Source: Pseudonocardia hydrocarbonoxydans
GTDB lineage: Bacteria > Actinomycetota > Actinomycetes > Mycobacteriales > Pseudonocardiaceae
Direction of reading: 5' to 3'
Assembly: GCF_006539565.1 (NCBI RefSeq)
Contig: NZ_BJNG01000029.1
Coordinates: 1-32,160, forward strand
DNA length: 32,160 bases
Shown: positions 6,367 to 16,791 of the stretch, in pieces
Layout of the letters: each line of letters starts with the position of its first letter
Numbering within the stretch: the stretch's first letter is position 1
Made by a program: the position numbers and the translations under genes
Notes under the pieces: generated by a model
Seen by the model: the letters and a program-made list of their open reading frames with translations, nothing else
What the model was told of the DNA's origin: nothing
Database searches by the model: none

Positions 6367-7362
6367 TCACCGGCGCCGGGTGGGTGGCACCGGGCGGGAC
6401 TCGGTGCGGCGCAGGGTGACCGAGGGGGACTCGTGGTAGCGGGCCTGGTAGGCCCGGGCGAAGCGCCCGAGGTGGACGAACCCGTACCGGCGCGCGACGG
6501 CGCTGACGGTCGTCTCGCTGGGATCGGCCGCGCGCAGCTGCTGGTGGGCGTGGGCGAGCCGGGTGTGGCGGAGGTGCTCGGTGGGGGTGGTGTCGAGGTG
6601 GCGCCGGTAGAGCGCCTGCAGCGTGCGCACGCTGACCGCGGCGATCTGCGCCATGTCGGTGAGGGTGAGGTCGCGGGTGGGGTCGGCCTCCACCGCGTCG
6701 ACGACGCGGCGCAGCGCGGCGGGCCCGTACGAGGGCGCCGGCGCGTCGAGGGCGTCGCGGTAGGGATGGTCGACGGCTCGGAGCAGCCCGTGCAGGACGG
6801 CCTCGCGCAGCGGCGCGGCCACGATCTCGCTGTCGGCGATGCCGCCGGGCCCGGCCTCGGCGACCAGCAGCCGGACGAGGCGGGCCCAGCCGGCCCCGGC
6901 GGGGGTGCGGAGGTCGATGCTCGGGCCGAGGGCCAGCGGTCGGGTGACCGGCCGCCCGATGATGGTCTCCAGCGCCTCCTCGAGGGCGCCGGAGTCGATC
7001 TTGACCGCGAGGCAGGAGTAGTCGTCACTGGTCGTCATCGCGACGTCGCCGGTCGGGCGGAAGACCACACCCCGCGTCGGGTCGACCTCCACGACCTGGT
7101 GGCGGTGGCGGGCCTGGAGCGTGCCCCCGGTGGCGACGTTGACGTAGACGGAGCCGACCTCCTCGATGCCGATCTCCATGCTCGAGGTGTACCAGGCCGC
7201 GCCCACGGTGAGCGGGCCGTGCGCGTGGCCGTCGAAGCGGAACTCGTAGGGCGCCGCGGCGCGGCACAGGTCGAGTGTGGTGGGGAAGTAGTTCTTCGCG
7301 ATGGCCGCGCGGGCGCCGTCGAGATCGAACTCGTGGAAGGAGAACCGGACCGGAGCCGACAC
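6367..7362 (-). CDS. AraC-family regulator with cupin-like AraC_binding_2 domain
   Basis: 331 aa from GTG 7362, chosen because AGGAGG stands 8 bases upstream. The N-terminal half (about 1-200) has the pattern of the AraC_binding_2 ligand domain, with landmarks TLQARHRHQVVEVDPTRGVVF and FRPTGDVAMTTSDDYSCLAV. The C-terminal 100 residues hold the double helix-turn-helix: MAQIAAVSVRTLQALYRRHL and then VSAVARRYGFVHLGRFARAY with a final SPSVTLRR. The gene is convergent with the CPBP gene, 16 bases apart. Downstream and upstream neighbours give no certain target; the closest same-strand upstream gene is the GGDEF-EAL protein, 80 bases away. Confidence 0.9.
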   Translation of the reverse strand: MSAPVRFSFHEFDLDGARAAIAKNYFPTTLDLCRAAAPYEFRFDGHAHGPLTVGAAWYTSSMEIGIEEVGSVYVNVATGGTLQARHRHQVVEVDPTRGVVFRPTGDVAMTTSDDYSCLAVKIDSGALEEALETIIGRPVTRPLALGPSIDLRTPAGAGWARLVRLLVAEAGPGGIADSEIVAAPLREAVLHGLLRAVDHPYRDALDAPAPSYGPAALRRVVDAVEADPTRDLTLTDMAQIAAVSVRTLQALYRRHLDTTPTEHLRHTRLAHAHQQLRAADPSETTVSAVARRYGFVHLGRFARAYQARYHESPSVTLRRTESRPVPPTRRR

Positions 7363-7442
7363 GAAGTGCCTCCTACTCGACGTCCTCCGCGACGTCGAGC
7401 CCCCGAGTCTACTGCGGCACCGCGGTCGAGGTCCGTGTGCGC

Positions 7443-9395
7443 TTACGCGCTCCGATCGGGCGCCGCGCCGACGAGCCCGTCGAGCGGGACGGGCCTGCCC
7501 AGGTGGTAGCCCTGCCCGTGGTCGACGCCGAGGAGGCGCAGCTCGTCGACCAGCTCCGGCCGGTCCACCCGCTCGGCCACGGTCACCAGCCCCAGCTGCC
7601 GCGCGACGACGACGACGGCGCCGACGAGCGCCCGGTCGACGGGTTCGCGATCGATGTGCTCGACGAAGTCGCCGGCGATCTTCACCGAGGTGAACCGCAG
7701 GTGCTTGAGGTAGGAGAACGACCCGAACCCGGCACCGAAGTCGTCCAGCGCGAACCCGACCCCGGAGTCGATGAGCAGCGTCGCCAGGCTGCGGGCCGCG
7801 GCCAGCTCGGTCACCGCGGCGGTCTCGGTGAGCTCGACGCCCAACCGGCCCGGCTCCACGCCGTGGCGGCTCAGCTCCGCGAGCACCCACGGCCCGAAGT
7901 CGGGATCCTCCAGCGACCGGCCCGACAGGTTCGCCTCCAGCCGCAGGTCCAGCGCCCGCGCCCGCGGCGTCGCCAGCGCGCGGACGGCACGGCCGACCAC
8001 CCAGCGGTCGAGCCGGTGGACCAGCTCGGTCGGTTCCACGAGCGGGAGGAACTCGGCGGGCCCCACCGGGGGGTGCTGCCCGTCGCGGAGGCGGATCAGC
8101 AGCTCGTACCGCGTGACGCGGCCGGACCGGAGATCGACGATCGGCTGCGCGTTGAGGCCCATCGTGTCGTGGTCGAGCGCGTCGTCGACCCGGCGCAGCA
8201 GCGTCGCGCGACGGTGGGCGGCGCGGTGCAGGTCGGCGGTGAACGGGACCGCCCGGTTGCGGCCGGTCCGTTTGGCCTCGGCCAGGGCGAGGCACGCGTT
8301 CCCGAGCGAGGCGTCGACGTCGTCGCGGACGACCTCGGCGACCCCGACGCTGATCGCGACGTGGACGATACCCGCCCCCACCCGCAGCGGGGTGCGGTCG
8401 ACCGCCGCGCACAGTCGCCTGCCCACCTCGATCGCCTCGCCGACCGACCGGCCGGGCAGGACCGCGGCGAACCGATCGCCGCCGATCCGGCCGACGGTGG
8501 CCCCGCCGCCGGACCCGCGGTGCAGGACGGCGGCGACGCTGCGCAGCACCTCGTCGCCTGCCGCCATCCCGTGCAGCTCGTTCACATCACCCAGCCGGTC
8601 CACGTCGACGACGACGACCGCCGCGCGCTGACGACCGGTGGCGCACTCGGTCAGCCGGGAGATCACCCGGCGCCTGCTCGCCACGCCGGTCTGTGTGTCG
8701 TTCCCGCACAGGAAGGCGAGCGCCTGCCGCGCCGACCGGAGCTCGGTGACGTCGCGGGCCGTGCCGACCAGGCGCCGCGACGGCCCGCACGCGGTGTCGC
8801 GGACCTCGCCGTACACCTCGAACGTGCGGATCCCGGAGCCGTCGGTGGGGAGCATCCGCACGACGTGCCGCCACGACCCGCCGGTGCGCACGGCGTCGCG
8901 CAGCGTGCGGTACAGCGTCCGGCGGTCGTCGCGGTGCACGAGTGCGGCCACCCGGAGCCAGTCGCAGCCGGGTCGGTGCGGCACGCCGAGCATGTCCGCG
9001 AGGCCCGGCGACAGCCGCACGCGGTCGGTCGCGACGTCCCAGTCCCAGGTCGCGGTGTCGGGAACCGCCGCGACCGGACCGCCGTCGTAGTCGGTCTCGT
9101 CGGACAGCGCGACCAGCCGGCCGCCCGACAGCTCCTGGCTGCCCGCGCGCCACCAGCGCACCGATCCGTCCGGCGCCGACCAGCGCAGGCGCACCCCGCC
9201 GCCGTCGACGGCCACGACCAGGGCCGCGGGGCCGTCGGGATCCGACCAGCGCCCGCCGTACGGCTCGACGAGCCGGGCCGCCGCCGTGTTGTGCCAGCGC
9301 ACACCGCCGCCGTCGACCACCAGCATGGCGACCGGCGCCAGGCAGGCCGCCGCGACGGACGGGGGATCAGCGGGTGGATCCGACTCGGTCGTCAC
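7443..9395 (-). CDS. PAS-GGDEF-EAL protein, probable c-di-GMP phosphodiesterase
   Basis: 650 aa from GTG 9395. Domain order: a PAS-like stretch (about 10-100), a second PAS with PAC tail (about 112-220), a GGDEF domain (about 225-385) and an EAL domain (about 400-640). The cyclase motif reads GGDRF (305-309), so the catalytic Glu is replaced by Arg and cyclase activity is unlikely. In the EAL domain the signature is ELL, but the metal and catalytic residues are all there: E431, N489, E521, D551-D552, K572, E608 and Q628. I expect hydrolysis of c-di-GMP, with GGDEF as a possible GTP-sensing module. No membrane helix is seen, so it is cytosolic. A STAS gene lies 131 bases upstream on the same strand. 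Confidence 0.9.
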   Translation of the reverse strand: MTTESDPPADPPSVAAACLAPVAMLVVDGGGVRWHNTAAARLVEPYGGRWSDPDGPAALVVAVDGGGVRLRWSAPDGSVRWWRAGSQELSGGRLVALSDETDYDGGPVAAVPDTATWDWDVATDRVRLSPGLADMLGVPHRPGCDWLRVAALVHRDDRRTLYRTLRDAVRTGGSWRHVVRMLPTDGSGIRTFEVYGEVRDTACGPSRRLVGTARDVTELRSARQALAFLCGNDTQTGVASRRRVISRLTECATGRQRAAVVVVDVDRLGDVNELHGMAAGDEVLRSVAAVLHRGSGGGATVGRIGGDRFAAVLPGRSVGEAIEVGRRLCAAVDRTPLRVGAGIVHVAISVGVAEVVRDDVDASLGNACLALAEAKRTGRNRAVPFTADLHRAAHRRATLLRRVDDALDHDTMGLNAQPIVDLRSGRVTRYELLIRLRDGQHPPVGPAEFLPLVEPTELVHRLDRWVVGRAVRALATPRARALDLRLEANLSGRSLEDPDFGPWVLAELSRHGVEPGRLGVELTETAAVTELAAARSLATLLIDSGVGFALDDFGAGFGSFSYLKHLRFTSVKIAGDFVEHIDREPVDRALVGAVVVVARQLGLVTVAERVDRPELVDELRLLGVDHGQGYHLGRPVPLDGLVGAAPDRSA

Positions 9396-9526
9396 ACACG
9401 TCCTTCCCCGTCGAGCGGCTCCCCGGTGGTGTGTGGAGACGATCGCACCGCAACCGGCCGTACCGTGTCGAGCCGTTGCCCGGTCCTGGTCGCGTGCGGC
9501 TCACCGGCGACGTAGCCGTGGCCGGG

Positions 9527-9934
9527 TCACCGGCGGGTCGAGGGCAGCCGTCGCACCACGACGCCGAGGGTGGACAGGGCCGCGTCGAGGTCGTGGCTGA
9601 GTTCGAAGTGCTCGGTCAGCCCGGCGTCGGCGAGTGCGGACCGGACGACGGCGGGACACACGAGGGTCAGGCCGACGTCGAGCTCACCCGCCGCGTCGGC
9701 CACCCGCATCAGCATGGCCAGCCCCGCCGGGCCGACCGCGTCGAGCGGGCGCAGGTCGACGACGACGCCCCAGGGGAGGCGGCTCAGCGCCGCGTCGACG
9801 GCCGATCCCAGCTCGGCGACGGCGTAGCCGGCGAGCGGGCCTGCCGCGGCCCGGATCCGCGCGATCGCCGGGCGGAGTTCGTCGGTACGGACGGACCCGA
9901 GGGTCTCGTGGGTGCCGGTCAGCGCGGAAGACAT
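9527..9934 (-). CDS. STAS-domain protein lacking the phosphorylatable serine
   Basis: 135 aa from ATG 9934. The fold pattern is that of anti-sigma-factor antagonists: ELRPAIARIRAA, WGVVVDLRPLDAVGPAGLAMLMRVADAA, LTLVCPAVVRSALADAGLTEHFEL. In classical SpoIIAA/RsbV proteins the loop reads D-S/T-S-G-L with a serine phosphorylated by the anti-sigma kinase. Here it reads VGPAGLAML, with no Ser or Thr. It may be constitutively active, regulated in another way, or act as a partner-binding module for the adjacent c-di-GMP protein. No anti-sigma kinase gene is nearby. Confidence 0.85.
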   Translation of the reverse strand: MSSALTGTHETLGSVRTDELRPAIARIRAAAGPLAGYAVAELGSAVDAALSRLPWGVVVDLRPLDAVGPAGLAMLMRVADAAGELDVGLTLVCPAVVRSALADAGLTEHFELSHDLDAALSTLGVVVRRLPSTRR

Positions 9935-10031
9935 CAGCCCAGTTCACCTGCTGGTAGGCGCCGGGTCGATCCGTTGCGCGCGAGGCCCGGGACGATCCGC
10001 GCAGATCAGCGGTCCCGACCCCAGGCACGAC

Positions 10032-10066
10032 CCGTCCCCGCCGGACACCCGGCCCGGCGGGGACGG
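10032..10066 (-). terminator. Hairpin terminator of thiC
   Basis: Perfect 12-bp arms CCGTCCCCGCCG / CGGCGGGGACGG with an 11-base loop, starting 11 bases beyond the thiC stop. No U-tract is visible. Confidence 0.65.
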
Positions 10067-10076
10067 ACCCGCGCGA

Positions 10077-11825
<1,749 letters not shown>

Positions 11826-11933
11826 TGAAGCCCCGATCGACGATAGACAACCGACGATCACCGCGCCGGGGTGGCGTGCCGGGGACACGTGCAGCCGACC
11901 CACCCGACGATCGGGGACGACCGCGCGGCGGGC

Positions 11934-12965
11934 TCACGCGTACGGGGCCGACCCCTGCCGTCCGGGGCGGGCCCACGGTGTCGCCCCGGCCGTCCCGGGA
12001 CCGGAGGTGGTGGACGCGTCCGGTCGCCGCGGCGGGAGGCACCACCGTCGGAGGGGCGCGCTGGGGACGTAGAGCCCCTCCCGTTCCGCACGGACCGCGG
12101 CGAGCGTCCTCGTCGGGGCCCCGAGCTTGGCGAGGAGGTGTTCCAGGTGGGTGGCCACGGTCCGCGGGGCCACGACCAGCGCGCGGGCGATCTCCTGGTT
12201 GGAGCACCCCTCGATCAGCAGGCCCAGTACCTCCAGCTCCCGCGCCGTCAGCTGGTGCAGGTCGCCCGCCGGTGACAGCAGGGCCAGGCCGGTCAGCCCG
12301 GCCGGCACGTCCTCGGGCGCCGCCAGCGCGGTGACGCGGACGTGCCCGGCCGGGGCGTGCGGGCCGCCGAGGGGCCAGAGGAAGGACGAGAACGTGTGCC
12401 CGTCGTCGATCCGGTCGCGGGCGAGGGCCAGGACGGGGGAGCCCGGGACCAGCAGTGCGTTCGTCGGCAGGCCCGGGAGCGTCCGGCAGCCGTGGTCGCC
12501 GGCCAGCACGACTGCGGCGGTGGCGCCCCGGACCATGCGGGAGGCGGTGAGCAGCGAGCGCATCGGGTCGATGCCGTGGGCCAGCGCCGGCGCCATCCGG
12601 GCGAGTCGGTCGCGCTGGTCCGGGGTCGGCGGCCGCCGGCTGCCGGACAGCAGGGCGATGAATCCGACGTGGCGTCCGTGCGGGGCGAACAGGGCGAGGG
12701 CGAGTGCCTCGTCGACGCCGCCCGTGACCACGCCGTCGTGGGCCGTCGGGGGGCCGGAGAGGACGTCGGCGACGGGGCGGCCCGGTGCGACGTCGGCCAG
12801 GGAGGGGTACCCGTGGCGGAGGGGGTCGGCGAGCGCGATCCAGGCACCGTCGAGGGGGGAGACCGGGCGGAGGTCGTCGAGCACGGCCGACGCCCGCCCG
12901 GCCACGGCACCGGGCGAGGTGGCGGTCTCGGCGAGCAGCAGCTCGCCTCGCCGATGGGCTCGCAC
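11934..12965 (-). CDS. LuxR-type helix-turn-helix transcriptional regulator
   Basis: 343 aa from GTG 12965, chosen because AGGAGG lies just upstream. The frame is open far beyond this start, but that sequence is shadow-like. The C-terminal LuxR domain is complete: LTARELEVLGLLIEGCSNQ, EIARALVVAPRTVATHLEHL and LLAKLGAPTRTLA, residues about 245-300. The N-terminal 230 residues have a GAF-like look (WIALADPLRHGYPSLADVA, FAPHGRHVGFIALLSGSRR), with no receiver-domain aspartate, so it is not a response regulator. The stop leaves a 40-residue tail rich in Pro and Arg, perhaps disordered. A perfect 13-base palindrome (13044-13056) lies about 80 bases upstream of the start and may be its operator. Confidence 0.85.
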   Translation of the reverse strand: MRAHRRGELLLAETATSPGAVAGRASAVLDDLRPVSPLDGAWIALADPLRHGYPSLADVAPGRPVADVLSGPPTAHDGVVTGGVDEALALALFAPHGRHVGFIALLSGSRRPPTPDQRDRLARMAPALAHGIDPMRSLLTASRMVRGATAAVVLAGDHGCRTLPGLPTNALLVPGSPVLALARDRIDDGHTFSSFLWPLGGPHAPAGHVRVTALAAPEDVPAGLTGLALLSPAGDLHQLTARELEVLGLLIEGCSNQEIARALVVAPRTVATHLEHLLAKLGAPTRTLAAVRAEREGLYVPSAPLRRWCLPPRRPDASTTSGPGTAGATPWARPGRQGSAPYA

Positions 12966-13043
12966 GTCGCCTCCTGGTGGGCCCGGGGGAGCAGGACGTC
13001 CCGCCGGCCGGCCCGTCGGCCGGTCGTCACGACGCTGATCACT

Positions 13044-13056
13044 CCTGGATACCAGG
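13044..13056. promoter_or_regulatory. Palindrome upstream of the LuxR gene
   Basis: CCTGG-ATA-CCAGG, 5-bp arms around a 3-base centre, lies 79 bases before the LuxR start. It shares the string GGATACC with the RidA-HxlR gap (4191-4197). It is a candidate operator only. Confidence 0.3.
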
Positions 13057-13207
13057 TACTTCCGCACCGTGGCCGGGGAAACGGCGTCTCCGCGGGCGCC
13101 GGTTGCACCTCGCCCCGTCGCCGTCCCCACAGATCCGTGCGCCGGCGCGCGACCTGCGCGTGACGCAGTTCGGGCGTACGACGACGGATCGAGGAACCGG
13201 GGCGGCG

Positions 13208-14197
13208 CTAGAGAGCGGCGTGTCCGTGACCGGCGCGGCGGACCGGTGCCGGACCGGACAGGAGTCCCTCGTACAACCGGACGTGCTCGCCCACCATCCG
13301 CTCCGTGCTGAAGCGGCGCACGGCGGCCGCCCGGCACGCCGCCCGGTCCAGCCCCGCGGCGTCCGGCAGCGCCGCGGCCAGCGTGATCCCGTTCGGGCAC
13401 AGCAGGCCCGTGACCCCGTCGTCGACGATCTCCGGAGCCGCTCCGAACGGCGTGGCGACGACCGGGGTACCGGTGGCCAGCGCCTCGATCATCGTCAGGC
13501 CGGACGGCTCCGCCCCGCGGCCCGGGTGCATCAGGGCGAACGACTCCCCGACGAGCTGCAGCTCCTCGTCGCGCCCCAGCTCCCCCAGGAACTCGACGTC
13601 CCCACCCAGCAGCGGCGCGACGCGCGCGTCGAAGAACGCGCGCTCGGCCGGCCGGCGGAGGTCGGCGGCCATCCGCAGCGGGACGCCCGCGACCCGGGCG
13701 AGGAGTGCGGCCTCCCGGGCCCCCGACGCCGGGGACATGCGTCCCAGGAAGCTCGCGTACCCGCCGTTCCCGCGGCCCACCGGGACCGAGTCCACGTCGA
13801 GACCGTGGTGGATCACGCCGGCCAGCCGGACCCCGTCCGCGGTGGCGGCCTGGGCGTGGGAGACGGCCAGGACCGCGACCCCGCGCATCGCCCGGTACAC
13901 CGGGCCGGACGCCGCGTCGAACGGGCCGTGGGCGGTCGCGACCAGGGGCTGAGCCGGGCGGCGGGGGTGGCGCAGCGGGCCGGTGACCGTGTGGTCGTGC
14001 ACGACGTCCGCGGCGGTCGGCGGACCGGTGCGCCCGACCAGGGGCACGGGGCAGGTGCTGTCGGCCGCGGCGGCGAGCAGCACCCGGTGACCGGCCCGGA
14101 CGAGCCCGCGGGCCAGCCGGTCGACGACCGCCCCCGTGCCGCGGCCGCCGGGCGGCGGCACGGCGATCCCCGGAGGGGCGATGAGGCAGATGTGCAT
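13208..14197 (-). CDS. GT4-type glycosyltransferase
   Basis: 329 aa from ATG 14197. The N-terminus MHICLIAPPGIAVPPPGG with the glycine-rich acceptor loop and DRLARGLVRAGHRVLL is a GT-B Rossmann start. The donor-binding half has HPGRGAEPSGLTMIEALATG, the E-x7-E motif of GT4 enzymes, followed by TPVVATPFGAAPEIVDDGVTG. It would move a sugar from a nucleotide-sugar donor; acceptor unknown. It is slightly short for the family, and the C-terminal tail (RRAGHGHAAL) is not conserved-looking. The gene diverges from the zinc dehydrogenase gene across a 240-base gap that contains a large palindrome (14335-14370). Confidence 0.9.
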   Translation of the reverse strand: MHICLIAPPGIAVPPPGGRGTGAVVDRLARGLVRAGHRVLLAAAADSTCPVPLVGRTGPPTAADVVHDHTVTGPLRHPRRPAQPLVATAHGPFDAASGPVYRAMRGVAVLAVSHAQAATADGVRLAGVIHHGLDVDSVPVGRGNGGYASFLGRMSPASGAREAALLARVAGVPLRMAADLRRPAERAFFDARVAPLLGGDVEFLGELGRDEELQLVGESFALMHPGRGAEPSGLTMIEALATGTPVVATPFGAAPEIVDDGVTGLLCPNGITLAAALPDAAGLDRAACRAAAVRRFSTERMVGEHVRLYEGLLSGPAPVRRAGHGHAAL

Positions 14198-14334
14198 GCG
14201 GTGGTCCTCGGGAGGGCCGGGGCGCCGGCGGCGACGGGACGGGAGCCTCCAGGTAAGCGGGTGGCACCCGACGTCGCCATCGGCAGAGCGACCGATCCGC
14301 GGCCGACGACCCGTCGTCCCTCCCGGGGGTGTCC

Positions 14335-14370
14335 GGGCCCGGTGTCGGCAGGTCTGCCGATACCGGGCCC
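14335..14370. promoter_or_regulatory. 36-bp imperfect palindrome upstream of the dehydrogenase gene
   Basis: The 17-base arms (GGGCCCGGTGTCGGCAG at 14335-14351, and 14354-14370) are complementary at 16 of 17 positions around a 2-base centre; the single exception (14344/14361) would be a G-U pair in RNA. It stands 69 bases before the dehydrogenase start. As DNA it fits a dimeric operator; as RNA it would form a very stable hairpin in the 5' leader. Confidence 0.6.
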
Positions 14371-14438
14371 CGGGCCGGGCCGGTCCAATGAAGATCCGGC
14401 TCCGGGGAGGGGCGGGAGGCAGCGTACGAGGAGGCAGC

Positions 14439-15593
14439 GTGAAGGCAGTGGTCTACGAGGCGCCGTGGCGGGTCAGCGTCACGGACGTACCGGACGCGCG
14501 GATCGAGCGGCCGACCGACGTGCTGGTGCGGATCACCTCGACGAACATCTGCGGCTCGGACCTGCACATGTACGAGGGGCGGACCGATTTCGAGCCCGGC
14601 CGCTGGTTCGGGCACGAGAACATGGGCCAGGTGATCGAGGTCGGCGCCGGCGTCGACAAGGTCCGGGTGGGCGACTGGGTCGTGCTGCCGTTCAACATCG
14701 CGTGCGGGCACTGCCGGAACTGCGAGCGGCAGCTCACCAACTACTGCCTCACCGCGCAGCCGGAGCCGAGCATGGCCGGTGCCGCGTACGGCTTCGCCGA
14801 CATGGGCCCCTACGGCGGCGGGCAGGCGGACTTCCTGCGGGTGCCGTGGGGCGACTTCAACTGCCTGCGGCTGGGGGAGGACGCCGAGGAGCGGCAGACC
14901 GACTACGTGATGCTGTCCGACATCTTCCCCACCGGCTACCACGCCACGGAGATGGCCGGCGTCCAGCCCGGCGACCGGACGGTGATCTACGGCGCCGGAC
15001 CGGTCGGGCTGATGGCCGCCCTCTCGGCCACCATCCGGGGAGCGGGGAAGGTGATGGTCGTCGACCGCCATCCCGACCGGCTGCGGCTGGCCGAGTCGAT
15101 CGGGGCGATCGCCATCGACGACTCGAAGGTCGACCCGGTGCAGGCCGTGCTGGACCAGACGATGGGGCTGGGCGCGGACAACGGCTGCGAGTGCGTCGGC
15201 TACCAGGCGCACGAGCCCGACGGCACGGAGCAGCCCAACCTGACGATGAACCGGCTGGTCGCCTCGGTGCGCTTCACCGGGAGGATCGGCACCGTCGGCG
15301 TCTTCGTCCCCCAGGACCCGGGCGCGGGCGACGAGCTGGCGAGGCAGGGCAAGATCGCCTTCGACTTCGGCACGTTCTGGTTCAAGGGCCAGCACATCGG
15401 CAGCGGCCAGGCGCCGGTCAAGCGGTACAACCGGCAGCTGCGTGACCTCATCGCCGAGGGCAGGGCCGAGCCGTCGTTCATCGTCAGCCACGAGCTGCCC
15501 CTGGACCGCGCGCCGGAGGCCTACGAGCACTTCGACAAGCGGGACGACGGCTGGACCAAGGTCGTCCTGCACCCGGCGACGGCGGGGAGCTGA
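14439..15593 (+). CDS. Zinc-dependent alcohol dehydrogenase, glutathione-independent formaldehyde dehydrogenase type
   Basis: 384 aa from GTG 14439, 5 bases after GAGGAGG; an upstream in-frame ATG (14388) would add 17 residues of unlikely sequence. MDR fold: catalytic zinc ligands C38 (ICGSD) and H59-E60 (FGHEN), structural zinc cysteines C89, C92, C95, C103 (ACGHCRNC-x7-C), and the NAD-binding GAGPVG at 185-190. The long insert after the structural zinc ([17 protein letters not shown]) and the C-terminal region with [17 protein letters not shown] are typical of the formaldehyde dehydrogenase/dismutase subgroup. The true substrate cannot be told. It is followed 1 base later by the PfpI remnant and then a DUF1345 gene, one transcription unit. 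Confidence 0.9.
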   Translation: MKAVVYEAPWRVSVTDVPDARIERPTDVLVRITSTNICGSDLHMYEGRTDFEPGRWFGHENMGQVIEVGAGVDKVRVGDWVVLPFNIACGHCRNCERQLTNYCLTAQPEPSMAGAAYGFADMGPYGGGQADFLRVPWGDFNCLRLGEDAEERQTDYVMLSDIFPTGYHATEMAGVQPGDRTVIYGAGPVGLMAALSATIRGAGKVMVVDRHPDRLRLAESIGAIAIDDSKVDPVQAVLDQTMGLGADNGCECVGYQAHEPDGTEQPNLTMNRLVASVRFTGRIGTVGVFVPQDPGAGDELARQGKIAFDFGTFWFKGQHIGSGQAPVKRYNRQLRDLIAEGRAEPSFIVSHELPLDRAPEAYEHFDKRDDGWTKVVLHPATAGS

Positions 15594-15594
15594 C

Positions 15595-15975
15595 GTGGCC
15601 GGGGAGCTGGACGGACGCCGGGTCGCCATCCTGGCCGCGGTGCGGTTCGTGCGGGACTTCGTCCTGTCGGGCAAGCCCGTCGCCTCGATCTGCCACGGCC
15701 CGTGGAACGTCGTCGAGGCCGACGTCGCGCGCGGGCGCCGGCTGACCTCGTGGCCGAGCATCCGTACGGACCTGCGCAACGCCGGGGCGGAGGTGGTCGA
15801 CGAGGAGGTCGTCACCGACGGCACCATCACGACGAGCCGGTCGCCGGACGACCTGCCGGCGTTCTGCGAGCGCATCGTGAGGAGTTCGCACGGGCCCCGC
15901 AGCCCGCCCGCGCGGTTGGCCGGTCGTGACCGCCGTACGGCTTCCGCGAGCGCGGGGCCCGGACGGGTCCGATGA
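15595..15975 (+). pseudogene. DJ-1/PfpI-family protein with internal in-frame deletion
   Basis: 126 aa from GTG 15595. It starts like a PfpI/type-1 glutamine amidotransferase ([13 protein letters not shown]) and at residue 15 jumps to [16 protein letters not shown]. Full-length relatives have about 75 residues between these points, including the first beta-alpha units and the conserved acidic residue beside the nucleophile. The nucleophile itself remains (ICHGPW, C33), followed by [19 protein letters not shown] and [11 protein letters not shown]. The reading frame is intact, so a protein could be made, but the Rossmann core is broken and activity is doubtful. The last about 25 residues ([12 protein letters not shown]...) look like read-through of former spacer. 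The stop overlaps the DUF1345 ATG as ATGA. Confidence 0.75.
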
Positions 15976-16709
15976 CGGGCGGTGAACCCGACGACGGCCG
16001 GGGGCCGGGCCGCGTCGTGCACCGCCCGGTCGGTGGTCCGGAGCCGCCCGACGACGGGGTCCGGGGCGTCGGGCGGATCCTGTCCGCCCGGCGGGTCCTG
16101 GTCTCGCTGGCCGCCGGCCTCGGCGCCGGCGCCGTCGTCGGTCTCGCCGGCGCCTCCGAGCTGGTCCCCCTGGTCACCTGGACCGTGGCGGCGACGGTCG
16201 TCCTGGTCTGGGCGTGGCGGATCAGCTGGCCGCTGGACCATCGGGGCACCAAGCTGCTCGCGGAGGCGGAGAGCCGCTCCCGGTCCAGCGACGCCGCGGT
16301 ACTGGTCGGCGCGGTCGTCAGCCTCGGCGCCGTCGCGCTGGCCCTCGCCCGGTCCGGCAGCGACCGGGACCCCGTCGCGGTCGCCCTGGTGATCCTCAGC
16401 GTGCTCGCCGTGGTCCTCGCCTGGGGCCTGGTCAACACCGTCTTCGCCCTGAAGTACGCGCGCCTCTACTACAAGGACGAGGTCGGCGCCGACGGCGGCA
16501 TCGACTTCAAGCAGGAGCGCCCCCCGGCCTACAGCGACTTCGCCTACCTGGCGTTCACCGTCGGGATGGCCTGCGCCGTCCCGGAGGCCGAACCCACCAG
16601 CACCGAGGTCCGCAAGACCGCGCTCGGGCACGCCCTGCTCTCCTACGCCTTCGGCACGGGGGTCCTCGCGGTGGCGGTCAACCTCGTGACCGACCTGGGC
16701 CCCCGGTGA
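15972..16709 (+). CDS. DUF1345 membrane protein
   Basis: 245 aa from ATG 15972, overlapping the previous stop by four bases. After a polar N-terminal 40 residues come about five membrane helices ([92 protein letters not shown]). The family signature follows: [20 protein letters not shown], then [23 protein letters not shown]1345 proteins are integral membrane proteins of unknown function. It is co-transcribed with the zinc dehydrogenase and the PfpI remnant and is followed by a hairpin terminator. Confidence 0.92.
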   Translation: MTGGEPDDGRGPGRVVHRPVGGPEPPDDGVRGVGRILSARRVLVSLAAGLGAGAVVGLAGASELVPLVTWTVAATVVLVWAWRISWPLDHRGTKLLAEAESRSRSSDAAVLVGAVVSLGAVALALARSGSDRDPVAVALVILSVLAVVLAWGLVNTVFALKYARLYYKDEVGADGGIDFKQERPPAYSDFAYLAFTVGMACAVPEAEPTSTEVRKTALGHALLSYAFGTGVLAVAVNLVTDLGPR

Positions 16710-16721
16710 CCCGACCCGCCC

Positions 16722-16744
16722 CGGTGACGCACCTCGCGTCACCG
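16722..16744 (+). terminator. Hairpin terminator after DUF1345
   Basis: Perfect 9-bp arms CGGTGACGC / GCGTCACCG with a 5-base loop, 13 bases beyond the DUF1345 stop. It ends the dehydrogenase transcription unit. Confidence 0.6.
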
Positions 16745-16761
16745 ACGAACGACCCGTTCGT
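16745..16761. promoter_or_regulatory. Palindromic operator-like site upstream of the MmpS-domain gene
   Basis: ACGAACG-ACC-CGTTCGT, perfect 7-bp arms with a 3-base centre, directly after the previous terminator and 31 bases before the GTG start. The 17-base size is typical of TetR-type operators. No regulator gene adjoins it. Confidence 0.45.
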
Positions 16762-16791
16762 TGAACCAGAACGACAACGGATGGGGGCGTC

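Noticed and set aside
7275..9515. Long plus-strand open frame opposite the GGDEF-EAL gene
   Set aside because: The minus-strand gene has domain motifs throughout; the plus frame has none and shadow composition.
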